Made by a program: the position numbers and the translations under genes. From contig CAWHAP010000023.1 of assembly GCA_963827335.1 (NCBI GenBank), forward strand, positions 496,001 through 560,000: a DNA stretch of 64,000 bases. Reading direction: 5' to 3'. The stretch comes from DASQMT01 sp963827335. Its GTDB lineage: Bacteria > Actinomycetota > Thermoleophilia > Solirubrobacterales > Solirubrobacteraceae. Position 1 is the stretch's first letter. The number at the start of each line of letters is the position of its first letter. Shown one piece after another: positions 14,313 through 24,245 of the stretch. The notes under the pieces were generated by a model. It was not told the DNA's origin. It saw nothing but the letters and a program-made list of their open reading frames with translations, and did not search any database.

Positions 14313-15766
14313 CAGAACTTGCCGGGATCCAGCCGGATCGCGGTGCCGGTGAACCCGCCCTTGCGCTTCCGGCCGTCCCCGAGGTCCGTCTCCGGGTAGT
14401 CGAGGATCTCCTGGCCGTTGCACTGGTCGGGGAAGGCGCCCTCGTGGTACTCGGGCGGGATCCGGTCGAGGTACTTCTCGTACAGGCCGCGCGTGTAGTC
14501 GGTGTCGCGGGCCTTGTAGCGCGCCTCCTGCGCCTGGACCTCGGGCGTGTCCGACGCGTGGCGGTCGAGCAGGTCGACGTAGTCGTAGCCGTCGCGCGCG
14601 CCGTTGTAGGCGCCCGCCATCTCGGCGAGCATGCCGTCCTCGGTCTTGCCCGCCGCGCCGAGGCCGGTGAACAGCTGGCGCCCCGCGGAGTCGTCGCCCG
14701 TGTACACCGCGTTCTCGCCCTGCCACGCGCCGCCGGGATGCTTGCGCAGGTACAGCGGGTGGTTGTAGAAGTAGACCCAGTCGCCGACCTTGACGTCGCG
14801 CTTGCCGTACGCGCCGCCGACGGCGGCGAAGTCGAGCGAGCCCTCCAGCGGCGTGTCCTTGCTGCCGGCCTTGACGCGCAGCGGCCGGACCTGCGCCGGG
14901 CCGCCCTCCGAGCCGAAGCGGCGGTCGAACTCGGTGTTGCCGAGCGCCGCGCGCATCGTCTCGAGCTGGATGGCGACGATCGCGCTGAGGCACTCGGCGA
15001 TCGTCAGGCCCTTCAGCCAGGCCTGGATCGCCGCCGACGCGCTCTTGCCCGGCTTGACCGTCCAGTCCATCCACCCGTTCTTGGCGAAGTACTCCGCCGG
15101 CGCGAGGCCCGTCCGCCAGTCGTCGTTCCACGGGTACGTGCCGGGGTCCTTCTGGTGCTCGGCGAAGTAGTTGTAGTCGTACCAGACGCCCTTGTCGGGA
15201 CCGTAGGACTCGCCGCGGTTGACCCGCTCCATCTCCGCCGCGACGTGCTCGCCCATGGCCTTCTGGTCCTTGGCGATCTCCGGCTTCCCCGTGTCCTTCC
15301 CGCCGCCCGCCAGCTCGTCGAGCCGGCCCATCGTCTTGCGGCCGACGTCGCCGTCCGGCGTGAGGCCGTTCTTGCCCTGGAAGCTGCGGACGGTGGCGTC
15401 GGTCTCCTTGCCGAAGACCCCGTCGGGCTTGCCGGACTTCGTCGACACCGGCATCGCGTGGCCGGCGTCGATCATGCCCTGCTGGATCGCGGCGACGCCC
15501 GTCCCATTCGCGCCGAGCGAGATCGCCGGGGCGTTGTCGTAGGCGGCCTCGAGGTCGGCCTGCCCGGCGTAGCGCGGGGCGGACAGGTTCTGCGCGCGCT
15601 CGACCGGGGTGAGCGGCTTGCGCGCGAGCAGGCCGGCCACGGCGTGGTTGCCGGCGGACTGCTGCAGCCCGAGCATGCGGGCGATCGCGGGCGCGGGCGG
15701 CGCGGGCGCGGCGGACGGACGCGCGCGCTCCTCGTCCTCCTCGAGCGTGTCCTGCGCGTACCGCAC
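14312..15766 (-). CDS. Putative contractile-injection-system cargo: peptidoglycan-binding plus Tgl-type transglutaminase
   Basis: The protein has 484 residues from a GTG. Residues 33-48 (GLQQSAGNHAVAGLLA) match the LQ-SAGN-AV--LL leader frequent in actinobacterial proteins linked to extracellular contractile injection systems (eCIS; DUF4157-type neighbours). Residues about 82-150 look like a PG_binding_1 domain (GVFGKETDATVRSFQGKNGL). The C-terminal half resembles Bacillus transglutaminase Tgl: TIAECLSAIVAIQLET with Cys259 and Glu258, then VGDWVYFYN and WQGENAV with Glu351. In Bacillus Tgl a His lies about 13 residues after the second Glu; here the matching position is Thr. It may crosslink Gln and Lys side chains. 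There is no Sec signal, consistent with loading into a particle. The cargo role is inference. Confidence 0.65.
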   Translation of the reverse strand: MRYAQDTLEEDEERARPSAAPAPPAPAIARMLGLQQSAGNHAVAGLLARKPLTPVERAQNLSAPRYAGQADLEAAYDNAPAISLGANGTGVAAIQQGMIDAGHAMPVSTKSGKPDGVFGKETDATVRSFQGKNGLTPDGDVGRKTMGRLDELAGGGKDTGKPEIAKDQKAMGEHVAAEMERVNRGESYGPDKGVWYDYNYFAEHQKDPGTYPWNDDWRTGLAPAEYFAKNGWMDWTVKPGKSASAAIQAWLKGLTIAECLSAIVAIQLETMRAALGNTEFDRRFGSEGGPAQVRPLRVKAGSKDTPLEGSLDFAAVGGAYGKRDVKVGDWVYFYNHPLYLRKHPGGAWQGENAVYTGDDSAGRQLFTGLGAAGKTEDGMLAEMAGAYNGARDGYDYVDLLDRHASDTPEVQAQEARYKARDTDYTRGLYEKYLDRIPPEYHEGAFPDQCNGQEILDYPETDLGDGRKRKGGFTGTAIRLDPGKF

Positions 15767-15837
15767 GCGACGACGCTATCAGCGCGCCGCACGTCGGCGG
15801 AGAGGCGAACGGGCAGCCATCCGGGCGGCCCGGATGA

Positions 15838-16320
15838 CTAGGCGCCGGGCTTGACGACCATGAGGAAGATCGCGACGACGAGCAGGACGCCCGTGAGCGC
15901 GCCGACCATGCCCTCCACCCGCGCCTGGCGCCGGTAGTCCTCCGACAGCGTCACCGGGCCCGGGCCGGCCGCGTCGAGCTCGCCCTGGACCATCGTGAGC
16001 AGGCGCCGGTCGGTCGGGACGAAGTAGCCCCCGAGCAGCCCGCCGATGACGATCAGGATCAGGAGCGAGGCGCTGACCCAGGCGTCGCCGAACGAGTAGC
16101 CGGCCTCGTCGACCTGGTACAGGCCGGTGACGAGCACGACGACCAGCGCCGGCGTCGCGAAGCGGCGGTTGATCGCGAGCTGGAGCGCGTGCACGTACGG
16201 CAGGTGGCGCGGGTCCAGCTTCATCGCCACGGGAAACGCGATCGACTCGGCGAACGTCGATCCGAAGCCCACGACCACGGCCGTGATGTGCAGGAAGAGC
16301 GACACCTCGAACAGGCTCAT
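15838..16320 (-). CDS. DUF2269-like integral membrane protein
   Basis: The protein has 160 residues with four predicted membrane segments: residues about 5-30, 54-72, 80-100 and 133-156. FLHITAVVVGFGSTF at the N-terminus and TPALVVVLVTGLYQV are typical of DUF2269-type proteins, whose function is unknown. The ATG overlaps the upstream stop by 4 bp, so it is coupled to the small gene before it. Nothing visible indicates a substrate or partner. Confidence 0.75.
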   Translation of the reverse strand: MSLFEVSLFLHITAVVVGFGSTFAESIAFPVAMKLDPRHLPYVHALQLAINRRFATPALVVVLVTGLYQVDEAGYSFGDAWVSASLLILIVIGGLLGGYFVPTDRRLLTMVQGELDAAGPGPVTLSEDYRRQARVEGMVGALTGVLLVVAIFLMVVKPGA

Positions 16321-16754
16321 GGCGCGCGAGGATACGGGTCGTCCCGGGCGGCGGGCGGACCGGGCGGCTCGGGCGCGATCGGGCGGCCGAGGAAGGCCTC
16401 GAGCGCGAGCCACGCCGCGTCGTGCGCCAGCGGGCCGAGGCGCAGCGTCGAGCCGCCGTGGTCGTTCGGGCGGACCGTGGCCGCGAGGTTCAGCCCCGCG
16501 AGCCGGCCCTGCTGATGCCGGGCGCGGCGCCGTCCCGTCGTGCCGTGGTAGTGCGCGTCGAGCCCGTAGCGGCCGCCCTCGACGGGCCACACCGAGAGCG
16601 AGTCGGGCGCCCAGATCGGCCCGGTCTCGGCCGGCAGCGCGGAGTCCGCGACCAGCTCCATCCCCGACTCAGAGGGCTCACCGGGCCGCGCGGACCACGC
16701 GTTGTCGAGCGGCTGGTCCTCGCCCTCGTCGTCCCGTCCGCGCCGCCGCCACAT
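16317..16754 (-). CDS. Hypothetical protein in an operon with the DUF2269-like gene
   Basis: The protein has 145 residues from MWRRRGRDDEGEDQ; a GTG one codon earlier is also possible. It begins with a charged, probably disordered stretch, followed by a compact region with GPIWAPDSLSVWPVEGGRYG and a second segment, GSTLRLGPLAHDAAWLALEAF. I recognise no family. The stop overlaps the next start (ATGA), which supports real translation. It has no membrane segment of its own, so it may act with the membrane protein that follows. Confidence 0.6.
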   Translation of the reverse strand: MWRRRGRDDEGEDQPLDNAWSARPGEPSESGMELVADSALPAETGPIWAPDSLSVWPVEGGRYGLDAHYHGTTGRRRARHQQGRLAGLNLAATVRPNDHGGSTLRLGPLAHDAAWLALEAFLGRPIAPEPPGPPAARDDPYPRAP

Positions 16755-16775
16755 CACGACGCATCCTAGGACGGC

Positions 16776-17651
16776 TCAGCCGAGCAGCACGTCGATCGCG
16801 CGGGCGACGCCGTCGCGCTCGTTCGTCGCCGTGGTGCGGTCGGCCACTTCGAGCACGGCGGCGACGGCGTTGCCCATCGCGACACCGGTCCCGGCGGCGC
16901 GCAGCATGCCGACGTCGTTCTCCTGGTCGCCGATCGCGGCCGCCGCCGCGAGCGGGACGCCGAGCTCGGCGAGCGCCGCCTGCGCCGCGACGGCCTTGTC
17001 GACGCCGGCGGCCGTCACCTCCAGATAGCGCGGATGGGAGAAGACCCCGCGCACGCCCTGCGGCAGCGCGTCGCGCAGCGCGACCAGCGCGGGGGTGGGA
17101 GGGTGCGGGGCACCGGCGCCGCCCACGCCGGACCCCGCGCGGCCCGGCCCGGGCGGCGCGATGCACATGAGCTTGAGCGGCGGCGGCGCACCGGCGGGCA
17201 GCGCCGGGTCGACCGCGGGCGGCTCGTCCGTCGACTCCGCCTCCTCGACGACCCCCGGCCCGAGCGCCGCGGCCCGCCAGCCGTCCGCCGTGTACCAGCC
17301 GACCTCGATACCGGCGTCCGCCGCCAGCGCCCAGACGGTCTCGGCCGCGTCCAGGGCCACCGGCGCCTCGGCCAGCACGCGGAGCGTCCCGTCCTCGAGC
17401 CGGAACGTCACCGCTCCCGTGAAGCCGATCGCGGGGCCGTCGAGCCCGAGTGCGCCGAGCACCCACCGCAGCGCATGCGGGGACCGTCCCGAGGCCAGGA
17501 GCACGTGCACCCCGGCGTCGACCGCGCGCCGGACGGCCGCGCGGTTCGCGGGCGAGAGGCGGTGCGCCGGGTCCAGCAGCGTGCCGTCGACGTCGAGCAC
17601 CAGCGCCTGCAGCTGTCCTCGGTGGTCTGTTTTTGTATGGTTCGGTCTCAC
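16776..17651 (-). CDS. HAD-superfamily (Cof-type) phosphatase
   Basis: The protein has 291 residues from the first GTG. It has the four HAD motifs: VLDVDGTLLD (nucleophile Asp and acid Asp), LLASGRS, a Lys in GVDKAVAAQ and GDQENDVGML. It resembles Cof/SupH sugar-phosphate or cofactor phosphatases with a C2 cap, and acts in the cytosol. Start choice is uncertain. The outermost GTG abuts the divergent GH4 start, leaving no promoter room. An internal GTG at 17600 (VLDVDGT) or a nearby CTG would free an AT-rich regulatory region. Its place beside the glycoside genes suggests dephosphorylation of a sugar phosphate. Confidence 0.8.
   Translation of the reverse strand: MRPNHTKTDHRGQLQALVLDVDGTLLDPAHRLSPANRAAVRRAVDAGVHVLLASGRSPHALRWVLGALGLDGPAIGFTGAVTFRLEDGTLRVLAEAPVALDAAETVWALAADAGIEVGWYTADGWRAAALGPGVVEEAESTDEPPAVDPALPAGAPPPLKLMCIAPPGPGRAGSGVGGAGAPHPPTPALVALRDALPQGVRGVFSHPRYLEVTAAGVDKAVAAQAALAELGVPLAAAAAIGDQENDVGMLRAAGTGVAMGNAVAAVLEVADRTTATNERDGVARAIDVLLG
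17621..17649. promoter_or_regulatory. AT-rich divergent control region with TGGTCT-type half-sites
   Basis: Just before the GH4 start the sequence carries TGGTCT, a run of five T, TATGGTTC and CGGTCTC. The TGGTC core recurs as phased repeats before the SIS gene at 25034-25070. Both regions border genes of one sugar island that holds a single GntR/UTRA regulator, and regulators of that group (DasR/NagR) bind TGGTC-type half-sites. This is inferred, not shown. Confidence 0.4.
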
Positions 17652-18953
17652 ATGGCACGCCTGAAGATCGCCTACATCGGCGGAGGGTCAACCCGCGGCG
17701 CCGGCACGATGGCCAGCTTCATCGAGCAGGGCGAGAACTTCTCGGGCTCCGAGATCGTGCTGATCGATCTCGACGCGGCGCGGCTCGAGCTGATCCGCTC
17801 GCTCTCGGAGCGGCTCGCGGCGGCCAGGGGCGTGGACATCACGGTCCGCGCCACCACCGACCGGCGCGCCGGACTGGACGGCTGCGACGCGGTGCTCACG
17901 TCCTACCGGCCCGGCGGCTTCGAGGCGCGCGTGCTCGACGAGCGGATCCCGCTGGGCCACGGCGTGATCGGCCAGGAGACGCAGGGCCCCGGCGGCTTCT
18001 TCATGGCGCTGCGCTCGATCCACGTGATGCAGGGCATCCTCGAGGACGTCGCCGCGGCCTGCCCCGGCACGCGGATCTTCAACTACACGAACCCGGTCAA
18101 CGTCGTCGCCCAGGCGGTGACGGACCACAGCGACGTGCCGTTCGTGTCGCTGTGCGAGGGCCCGATCGTCTTCCCGGAGGAGCTGGCCGAGGTCGCGGGG
18201 CTCGATCCGGAGCGGCTCGACGTCGCGAGCGTGGGGCTCAACCACGGCTCCTGGAGCGTGCGCCACCGCTACGACGGGCGCGACCTGCTGCCGCTCATCA
18301 AGGAGGCGTACGCGCGCCGCGGCGAGGATCCCGCGCTGCCGCCCCAGACCCGCCGCATGCTGCGCCTCGCGGCCACGATGGACGCGCTGCCCAGCGAGTA
18401 CTTCCAGTACTACTACTTCGAGGACGAGGTGCTCGGCGAGCTCCGGTCCAAGCCGACCACGCGCGCCGAGGACATCCTCTCGTGGGTGCCGGGCTACTGG
18501 GACCACTACGCCGAGCAGGCCGGCCTCGACGCGCCCGAGCTCGACCCGCGCCGCTCGCGCGGGGGGATCCACGAGCTCGAGCTGGCGATCGACTGCATGG
18601 ACGCCGTGTTCAACGACCGCGGCGAGACGCTGCCGGTCAACGTGCCGAGCCGCGGCACCGTGCCCGGCTTCGCCGACTCGCTCGTGGTCGAGACGCTCGG
18701 CCGCTGCGACGCGCAGGGCGTGACGCCGCTGCCGATGCCCGGCCTGCCCGCCCACCTGCGCGGGCTGGTCGAGGCGCTCGGCGAGTACCAGCAGGCGGCC
18801 GCCGACGCGGCCTGGTCCGGCGACGCGACGGACGGGATGCGCGCGCTCGCCGCGCACCCGCTCGTCCGCTCGCTCGATCGCGCCGAGCGGCTCTACGCGG
18901 AGCTGGCGCATGCGCACGCGGCGCACCTGCCGGCGCGCCTCGTGCCCGCCTAG
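17652..18953 (+). CDS. Glycoside hydrolase family 4 (NAD+- and Mn2+-dependent glycosidase)
   Basis: The protein has 433 residues. The N-terminal Rossmann motif IGGGSTRGAG binds NAD+. Conserved GH4 sites include the FNYTNPVN segment (Asn147), Cys168 in SLCEGP and His198 in GLNHGSW, the Cys and His being the usual Mn ligands. GH4 enzymes cleave alpha- or beta-glycosides by transient oxidation at C3, often on 6-phosphorylated sugars, but some act on unphosphorylated galactosides or glucuronides. No PTS gene is nearby and import appears to be by ABC transporter, so the substrate may be unphosphorylated or phosphorylated after entry. It ends two bases before the convergent ATPase gene. Confidence 0.9.
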   Translation: MARLKIAYIGGGSTRGAGTMASFIEQGENFSGSEIVLIDLDAARLELIRSLSERLAAARGVDITVRATTDRRAGLDGCDAVLTSYRPGGFEARVLDERIPLGHGVIGQETQGPGGFFMALRSIHVMQGILEDVAAACPGTRIFNYTNPVNVVAQAVTDHSDVPFVSLCEGPIVFPEELAEVAGLDPERLDVASVGLNHGSWSVRHRYDGRDLLPLIKEAYARRGEDPALPPQTRRMLRLAATMDALPSEYFQYYYFEDEVLGELRSKPTTRAEDILSWVPGYWDHYAEQAGLDAPELDPRRSRGGIHELELAIDCMDAVFNDRGETLPVNVPSRGTVPGFADSLVVETLGRCDAQGVTPLPMPGLPAHLRGLVEALGEYQQAAADAAWSGDATDGMRALAAHPLVRSLDRAERLYAELAHAHAAHLPARLVPA

Positions 18954-18955
18954 CC

Positions 18956-20082
<1,127 letters not shown>

Positions 20083-20110
<28 letters not shown>

Positions 20111-21084
20111 GGCGCGCTCCTTCCTTCGGGTACGGGGAACGGCAGCGACGCGACGACGACGGCCGGGTCGGCCTGGACGCCGAGCCGGTCGAGCGCCAGC
20201 ATGAGCACGCCGGCGATCGGCGGCGGGCCGCCGCGCACGGGCACGGCGCCCGGCAGCTCGGCCATCGCGGCGTCGGCCAGCCGGTCGGTCGGATGGCCGA
20301 ACACCCCGCCGGCGAGCACGACGCGCGTGCCTTCCAGCGGCAGGTCGATCTGCGCGGCCGACGCCCGCGCCTGGGTGCCGAGGATGCGGCCCTTGTCGGC
20401 CACGATCGCCTGCGCGACGGCGTCGCCGTCGTCGGCGGCGTCGAGCAGCAGGGGCGCGAGCTTGTCCTGCTCGGGCTCCTCCAGCCCGCCGCGGCGGGTG
20501 AAGCGGTACAGCAGGTCGAACGCGTCGGACGCGCCCCACAGCGTGAGCGCCCGCTCGGTCAGCACGGTCTGCGGGCCCATGTCCATCGCGGCGCGATAGA
20601 CCGCGCGCAGCCCGTCGCGCCCGAGATGACGCCCGCCCGCGCCATCGGGCCAGAAGCCGAGGTGGAACACGCGGCCGTCGGGATGGCGCGCGCCGATCGC
20701 GTTGTAGGTGCCGGAGACGACCGAGATCCCGGTCCAGTCGGGCGAGCCGGTGCGCAGCGCGCCGAGCGCGTCGTTGACGACGAGCGGCGTGTCGCGCAGC
20801 CCGAGGCGCTGCTTGAGCTCGCGCTCGAGCAGCGCGAAGTCCTCCGGCCAGTCGGCGCCGGCGAGGCCGAACGCCGCCGCGTCCAGCTCGGACGCCGCGA
20901 TCCCCGCCTCGGCGAGCGCGGCCGCCACGGCGCCCTCGATCGCGGCGACGGCGACCGAGGGGGCCGGCGCGTTGTAGATGTCGGAGATCCCGCCCTTGCC
21001 CGCGCCGCGGATGCGGCCGTCCGGCCCCGCGACGACGGCGAGCGTCTTCGTGTTGCCGCCGTCGACCCCGAGGACCCAGCTCAC
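20083..21084 (-). CDS. BadF/BadG-type sugar kinase (N-acetylglucosamine-kinase-like)
   Basis: The protein has 333 residues from a GTG overlapping the previous stop (GTGA). The ASKHA phosphate loop LGVDGGNTKT is at residues 5-14, AFGLAGADWPED follows, and VVNDALGALRTG carries the acidic catalytic region. VVSGTYNAIGARHPDG and LAGGVFGHPTD complete the actin-like ATPase fold. Members near sugar ABC genes phosphorylate N-acetylglucosamine or related hexosamines. With the SIS protein encoded nearby, an amino-sugar route is plausible. The C-terminus runs 28 nt into the next gene, and the last 20 or so residues look unconserved. Confidence 0.85.
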
Positions 21085-21911
21085 TCCTTCACCGCCCCGG
21101 CGAACATGCCGCGGATGAAGCTGCGCTGGAGGAACACGTAGACGATCATCACCGGCAGCGCGACCAGGACCGCCGCGGCGGCCACGAGCGTCGTGTCGAG
21201 CGTGCCGCGGTTGGCGCCGGCGAACAGCGCGAGCCCGAGCGGGGCGGTGCGCAGCTCGTCGGACTGGATCATCACGAGCGCCAGGAGGAACTCGTTCCAG
21301 GTCCACATGAACACGAGCACGATCATCGTCGTGATCGCCGGCCACGCCTGCGGCAGCAGCACGCGCCACAGGGTCACGAAGCTGTTGGCCCCGTCCAGGC
21401 GCGAGGCCTCCACGAGCGAGGCCGGCGTGGAGCGGAAGAAGGCGCGCATCCAGAACGTGCCGAACGGGACGGAGAGGCCGATCTGGGGCAGGATGAGCGC
21501 CCACAGCGTGTCCGTCAGGTTGGCGTCCCGGAAGATGTAGTAGAGCGGGATGACCGTCGCCTCGTAGGGGAAGATCAGCCCCAGGAGGAGCAGGTAGAAG
21601 AGGAAGTCGGAGCCGCGGAAGCGCATCGCCCCGAACGCGTAGCCCGCGAGCGTCGAGAGCACGGCGGAGACGATGGTCACGGTGCCGGCGACGATGGCGC
21701 TGTTGACCAGGCCGCGGTTGAAGCCGCCCTCCTCCCAGGCGGTCCTGAAGGTGCTGAAGTCGAGCGAGTCGGGGATCGAGAAGCCCGTCACGAAGTCCGA
21801 CCGCTTGTGGAAGGCGAGCAGCAGGATGCTCAGCACGGGGTAGAGCACCAGCACGCAGAACACGGCCAGCACCGCGTAGCTGAGCAGCCGCTCGCGACGG
21901 GTCGCGGTCAC
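21081..21911 (-). CDS. Carbohydrate ABC transporter permease, MalG type
   Basis: The protein has 276 residues from a GTG overlapping the previous stop by 4 bp. Six membrane helices are visible, the first at YAVLAVFCVLVLYPVLSILLL. The EAA loop EASRLDGANSFVTLWRVLLP docks to the ATPase, and FMWTWNEFLLAL is typical of MalG-family proteins. It is the second permease of the heterodimer and acts with the upstream MalF-type protein in the inner membrane. Confidence 0.95.
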   Translation of the reverse strand: MTATRRERLLSYAVLAVFCVLVLYPVLSILLLAFHKRSDFVTGFSIPDSLDFSTFRTAWEEGGFNRGLVNSAIVAGTVTIVSAVLSTLAGYAFGAMRFRGSDFLFYLLLLGLIFPYEATVIPLYYIFRDANLTDTLWALILPQIGLSVPFGTFWMRAFFRSTPASLVEASRLDGANSFVTLWRVLLPQAWPAITTMIVLVFMWTWNEFLLALVMIQSDELRTAPLGLALFAGANRGTLDTTLVAAAAVLVALPVMIVYVFLQRSFIRGMFAGAVKE

Positions 21912-22849
21912 TTGGACGGGTCCCGGTCGACGATGCGCGTGATGCCGAAGGCGACGACGAAGATGAACGCGGTCAGCACGACCGCGACGGCCGCGGCCAG
22001 GCCGACGCGCCCGTTGGAGAACGCGTTCTGGTAGACGAGCACGGACGGCACGGTGGTCGACGTGCCCGGGCCGCCGTTCGTCGAGACGTAGATCAGGTCG
22101 AACGTGCGCAGCGCGTAGATCGTCGTCAGCGTCAGCGCGACCGCCAGCTCGCCCCGCAGGCCCGGGAGCGTGACGGCGAAGAACTCGCGCACGCGCCCCG
22201 CGCCGTCGACGCGCGCGGCTTCGTACAGCGAGGTCGGGATCTTCTGGATGCCGGCGAGGAAGAGCACGAGGCAGAGGCCGAACATCGTCCAGCTGCCGAT
22301 CAGGCCGACCGCCGGGAGGGCCCAGTCGAAGTCGCCGAGCCAGCCGCGCGCGATGCTCCCGAGCCCGACCGCCCGCAGGACCTCGTTCAGCGGCCCCTGC
22401 GGCGCGTAGATCCACACCCAGGCGATGGCGATGACGACGGTGGCGATCGTCTGGGGCAGGAACAGCACCGCGCGGAAGAACGTCGCCCCGCGCACGCCGC
22501 TGTGCGCGATCAGCGAGGCGAGGATCAGCCCGAGCGCGCACGGCAGCATGGCGTAGAAGACGATCAGGACCAGCGAGTGGACGAACGACGCGCGGATGTC
22601 CGGGTCGCTCAGGACCTCGTCGTAGTTGTCGAGCCCGGCCCACTTCCCGACGGTGAGGCCGTCCCAGTCGAAGAACGACAGCCACGCCGTGTAGAGCAGC
22701 GGCCCGAACGCGAACAGCAGGTAGAAGACGAACGCCGGCAGCAGGTACAGGTACGCCACCCGGCGGGGCTCGCCGGGCGCGCGGACGCGCACCCGCGCCT
22801 TCGGGCCGGGCGCCGTGTCCGGCGCCCGGCGCGTCTCCACCTGCGTCAC
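21908..22849 (-). CDS. Carbohydrate ABC transporter permease, MalF type
   Basis: The protein has 313 residues. A positively charged N-terminal tail precedes six membrane helices starting at VAYLYLLPAFVFYLLFAFG. The EAA loop EAARVDGAGRVREFFAVTLP is intact and DLIYVSTNGGPGTST is a family hallmark. The GTG start lies four bases after the binding-protein stop, and the stop overlaps the MalG-type gene, so all three are one translational unit. Confidence 0.95.
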   Translation of the reverse strand: MTQVETRRAPDTAPGPKARVRVRAPGEPRRVAYLYLLPAFVFYLLFAFGPLLYTAWLSFFDWDGLTVGKWAGLDNYDEVLSDPDIRASFVHSLVLIVFYAMLPCALGLILASLIAHSGVRGATFFRAVLFLPQTIATVVIAIAWVWIYAPQGPLNEVLRAVGLGSIARGWLGDFDWALPAVGLIGSWTMFGLCLVLFLAGIQKIPTSLYEAARVDGAGRVREFFAVTLPGLRGELAVALTLTTIYALRTFDLIYVSTNGGPGTSTTVPSVLVYQNAFSNGRVGLAAAVAVVLTAFIFVVAFGITRIVDRDPSK

Positions 22850-22853
22850 GCGG

Positions 22854-24245
22854 CTAGCTCCCCGCGCGCTGCTCGTGGTACTTCTCCCAGTCCGCCTGGA
22901 TGCTCTTCGCGAGGTCCTCGGGCGAGGTCCGGCCGACCAGCATCTCCTGGAAGCCCTGCCCGATGGTCTGCAGCATCGTCGGCGACGACCAGTCCGGGAA
23001 CAGCGTCAGGCCGCCGCTCTCGACGAGCTGGTCCCAGCCCGCCTTGACCTCCTTGCCGAGCGGGTCGGTCATCTCTGCGGTCCCGTCGGTCACGGCCGGC
23101 ACCTGCTGGGTCTTGACGAGCTCCTCGCCCGCGGACGGCCCGGTGATCCAGTCGAGGTACGCCGCCGCGAGGTCGGGCTGCTTCGTCTTGGCGGAGATGT
23201 GCATCGGGAAGCTGGTCGAGCCGATCGCGACCGCGTCGCCGCTCTCGCCGGGCGGCATGTTGAAGAACCCGGCGTCGTCGCCGAGCCCGTCGCGTGCGGT
23301 CGCCGCGTTCCAGTTGCCGCCGATCATCAGCGCGCCCTCGCCCTTGCCGAACGCGACCGCCGCGTCGGAGTCGTTGCGCGAGTTGTACTGGTCGGGCTTG
23401 CCGAAGTAGCCCTTGTCCGCCCACTCCTTGAGCTTCTTGAGCGCGGTGACGTTGCCCTCCGTGTCGAACGTCGCGCCGTCGTGCTGGAAGATCCAGTCGC
23501 GGATGTCCTGGGCCGGTTCGTACGCGCCCTGGATGCCGCCCCACAGGTGCAGCGCGGCGTACTGGTCCTTGTTGCCGAGCGCGATCACCGGCTCGTCGGC
23601 CGGCAGCGACGAGCGCAGCTTGGCCAGCGCGGCGTCGAACTCGTCGAACGTCTTCAGCGCGGCGGGGTCGACGCCGGCGTCCGCCAGCTTCTTCTTGTTG
23701 GTGAACACGCCGACGGACTGGCCGGTCTGGGCGACGCCCCACAGGGTCCCCTCGCCGAAGGTCGAGCCGTCGTCGGTCCACTGGAACTGCTGGAGCGTCT
23801 CGGGCGAGTAGGAGTCCTCCCAGCCGTACGCCTTCGAGTACTCGGTCAGCGGCAGGATCAGCCCGGCCTTGACCAGCTCCCCGTCGAGCTGGAAGCCCTG
23901 GTTGCCGCCGAACACGTCCGGCGGGCTGTCGCTGGACGCGACGAGCTTGGCCTGCTTGGTCCAGGCGGTGAAGTCGCGGAACGTGATGTCCACCGTGACG
24001 TTCGGGTACTTCGCCTCGAAGGACTTGCTGAGCGCCTTGAGCGCGTCGCGCGGTCCGCCCGACCCCTCGGTCGAGATGACCTTCAGCGTGACGTCGCCGA
24101 GCGACTCGAAGCCGTCGGTCTTGACCTGCTCGGCAGGCGTCCCCTCCGTCTGCTCGTTGGGCTTGTCCTCACCCGGCGTCCCGCCGCACGCGGCGACCGC
24201 CAGTGCGAGCGCGAGCGGCAGTGCCGCGAGCGATCGTCTCCTCAT
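22854..24245 (-). CDS. Extracellular solute-binding lipoprotein for a sugar ABC transporter
   Basis: The protein has 463 residues. The signal peptide ends in a lipobox (ALAVAACGG), giving a lipid-anchored protein outside the membrane. The body matches family-1 solute-binding proteins: YPNVTVDITFRDFTAW, GQSVGVFTNKKKL, ALMIGGNWNA and AAAYLDWITGPSAGEELVK. It captures the sugar or glycoside for the permeases encoded next. Its ATG lies 77 bases inside the 3' end of the regulator gene, in a different frame, so transcription of the two is almost certainly shared. Confidence 0.93.
   Translation of the reverse strand: MRRRSLAALPLALALAVAACGGTPGEDKPNEQTEGTPAEQVKTDGFESLGDVTLKVISTEGSGGPRDALKALSKSFEAKYPNVTVDITFRDFTAWTKQAKLVASSDSPPDVFGGNQGFQLDGELVKAGLILPLTEYSKAYGWEDSYSPETLQQFQWTDDGSTFGEGTLWGVAQTGQSVGVFTNKKKLADAGVDPAALKTFDEFDAALAKLRSSLPADEPVIALGNKDQYAALHLWGGIQGAYEPAQDIRDWIFQHDGATFDTEGNVTALKKLKEWADKGYFGKPDQYNSRNDSDAAVAFGKGEGALMIGGNWNAATARDGLGDDAGFFNMPPGESGDAVAIGSTSFPMHISAKTKQPDLAAAYLDWITGPSAGEELVKTQQVPAVTDGTAEMTDPLGKEVKAGWDQLVESGGLTLFPDWSSPTMLQTIGQGFQEMLVGRTSPEDLAKSIQADWEKYHEQRAGS

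Noticed and set aside
15838..16590. Longer 250-residue version of the DUF2269-like protein
   Set aside because: The extra N-terminal 90 residues overlap the coupled upstream gene and are Arg/Pro-rich. The ATG at 16320 fits the membrane topology and ATGA overlap.
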